A stretch of DNA of 5,412 nucleotides from Candidatus Poseidoniaceae archaeon (GTDB lineage: Archaea; Thermoplasmatota; Poseidoniia; Poseidoniales; Poseidoniaceae): the NCBI GenBank assembly GCA_013330285.1, contig DUIP01000197.1, positions 1 to 5,412 of the forward strand, written 5' to 3'. The position numbers and the translations under genes were made by a program. The notes beneath the pieces are model-generated. The model searched no databases. It was not told the DNA's origin and saw only the letters and a program-made list of their open reading frames with translations. Positions 4,585-5,412 of the stretch are shown here, in pieces (within the stretch, counting starts at the first letter, position 1; every line of letters starts with the position of its first letter).

Positions 4585-5412
4585 GAAAACACAGAGGTTT
4601 GTGGTTCACACCGTGGAACAAGAAGAGCCGGTGGTTGAAGCGGCAGAAAGCGACGCAGCCCGCTTGAGTGAATTGGCTGCTGTCGATGCCTCATTATGGG
4701 GCCTGTTGACCACCCTTCTCTCATTCAAGACGATGCCTCATTTGCTTGGATTGGTCATCACCTCCACATTCTTGTACGCCCTAGCTGATGGAGACGCCGG
4801 TTTGGCTGCAGTCGGATTCACTTCCATTGCACTTGGGTATTGTACAACAGCGATTCTTTCAAACATCGAAGGCATTCGATCGTGGACCCATCTCCAACCA
4901 TGGGGTGAAGAACGGCCTCCACTGTTCAAGCGACTGCTCCTCAGCACCCGCATCTTGGCCCTTCCATTTTCCTTAGCGTTGATCTTTGCCATTGCCTTTT
5001 TCGTCCTCACCTCGGAGGGTGCAGCAACTTGGCTTGCTTTGGGTCTTGCTGGTCTATTTGTCCTGTGGGCAGTAGCGCAAGGCCGATCTTTTGCGGGATG
5101 GGCTTCATCCATAGCAGCACGAAAAAGTCCAGCGAGCGCTCCCAAAAGTGGTCAAGGATTCATTGGCTTATTGACGCTCGCAGTCATTGTCCTTGTCTTC
5201 GGAGCGGTTTGTATTACAGCCTACGCATCCTTACACTCACCGAGCCTTTTCATTCAACCGCAAACAGTCGATATTGCTGTGTTCACAGCTGCTTCTTTGG
5301 CTGCCTTCGGTTTGATGAACGGATTGACCTGGAGCAATCGAAAAATTGCGATGGCTGACAAGGCATTGCGAAGGTTTCACTTTCGCTGGTCGTTACTGAT
5401 TCATTTGTTCGT
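4583..5412 (+). CDS. Polytopic membrane protein of unknown function (partial, runs off right edge)
   Basis: The plus strand is open from the ATG at 4583 to the window end, giving 276 residues with no stop. I do not recognise the family. The first 50 residues are soluble and acidic (for example VEQEEPVVEAAESDAA, 11-26). About six membrane segments follow, at roughly 53-68, 72-93, 121-142, 147-165, 192-216 and 229-250, and another may begin near 268. Loops with basic residues (FKR near 115, AARK near 179, SNRK and LRR near 251-264) suggest cytoplasmic faces. No transporter, rhomboid, kinase or peptidase motif is visible in this part. The hydrophobic pattern, normal codon use and convincing start make it a real gene. 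The start lies three bases from an alternative ATG of the divergent Pop5 gene. No Shine-Dalgarno sequence precedes it, so a leaderless message is likely. Confidence 0.8.
   Translation, partial: MKTQRFVVHTVEQEEPVVEAAESDAARLSELAAVDASLWGLLTTLLSFKTMPHLLGLVITSTFLYALADGDAGLAAVGFTSIALGYCTTAILSNIEGIRSWTHLQPWGEERPPLFKRLLLSTRILALPFSLALIFAIAFFVLTSEGAATWLALGLAGLFVLWAVAQGRSFAGWASSIAARKSPASAPKSGQGFIGLLTLAVIVLVFGAVCITAYASLHSPSLFIQPQTVDIAVFTAASLAAFGLMNGLTWSNRKIAMADKALRRFHFRWSLLIHLF

Noticed and set aside
4738..5145. A 135-residue minus-strand frame, rich in Arg, Lys and Ala, opposite the polytopic membrane protein
   Set aside because: It is an antisense shadow: the plus strand gives a coherent multi-pass membrane protein that is open to the window edge.

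Overview
This 5.4 kb window looks like a piece of an archaeal chromosome, most likely a euryarchaeal or thermoplasmatotal lineage such as marine Group II/III (Poseidoniia-like). The evidence is an Rpb5-type RNA polymerase subunit H followed by the large subunit B, a Pop5-type RNase P protein, a HemK2/Mtq2-type methyltransferase, an archaeal-style tRNA-Lys without an encoded CCA, and several start codons with TATA-like elements at leaderless spacing. The lineage is inferred from gene content and style. No search could be run.

Left part (1-1925, all on the minus strand): tRNA-Lys(UUU), then rpoH, then the N-terminal third of rpoB, which runs off the left edge. This is the classical archaeal rpoH-rpoB start of the RNA polymerase operon. 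rpoH has a TATA-like box exactly where a leaderless transcript would need it. rpoB has a strong Shine-Dalgarno sequence directly after the rpoH stop codon. RpoH is about two and a half times its usual length, with an N-terminal helical domain and enlarged loops in the Rpb5-like core. The tRNA's 3' trailer is complementary to its own D-arm.

Middle part (1926-3604): a divergent intergenic region of about 200 bp with probable promoters for the tRNA (minus) and for a plus-strand gene. That gene encodes one polypeptide joining a HemK2/Mtq2-like S-adenosylmethionine methyltransferase to a complete biotin-protein ligase. The fusion is the most unusual gene of the window.

Right part (3601-5412): a minus-strand pair consisting of an RNase P Pop5-like subunit and a small two-pass membrane protein with an extracytoplasmic beta-rich domain, and a divergent plus-strand polytopic membrane protein that runs off the right edge. 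The fusion gene and the small membrane-protein gene converge on a shared TTAA that supplies both stop codons. The Pop5 gene and the polytopic membrane protein diverge from a very compact region, possibly with one shared AT-rich promoter element.

Most genes are informational housekeeping (transcription, tRNA maturation, termination-factor modification). There is no sign of a mobile element, CRISPR array or defence system. The novelty lies in domain architecture and in compact regulatory arrangement.
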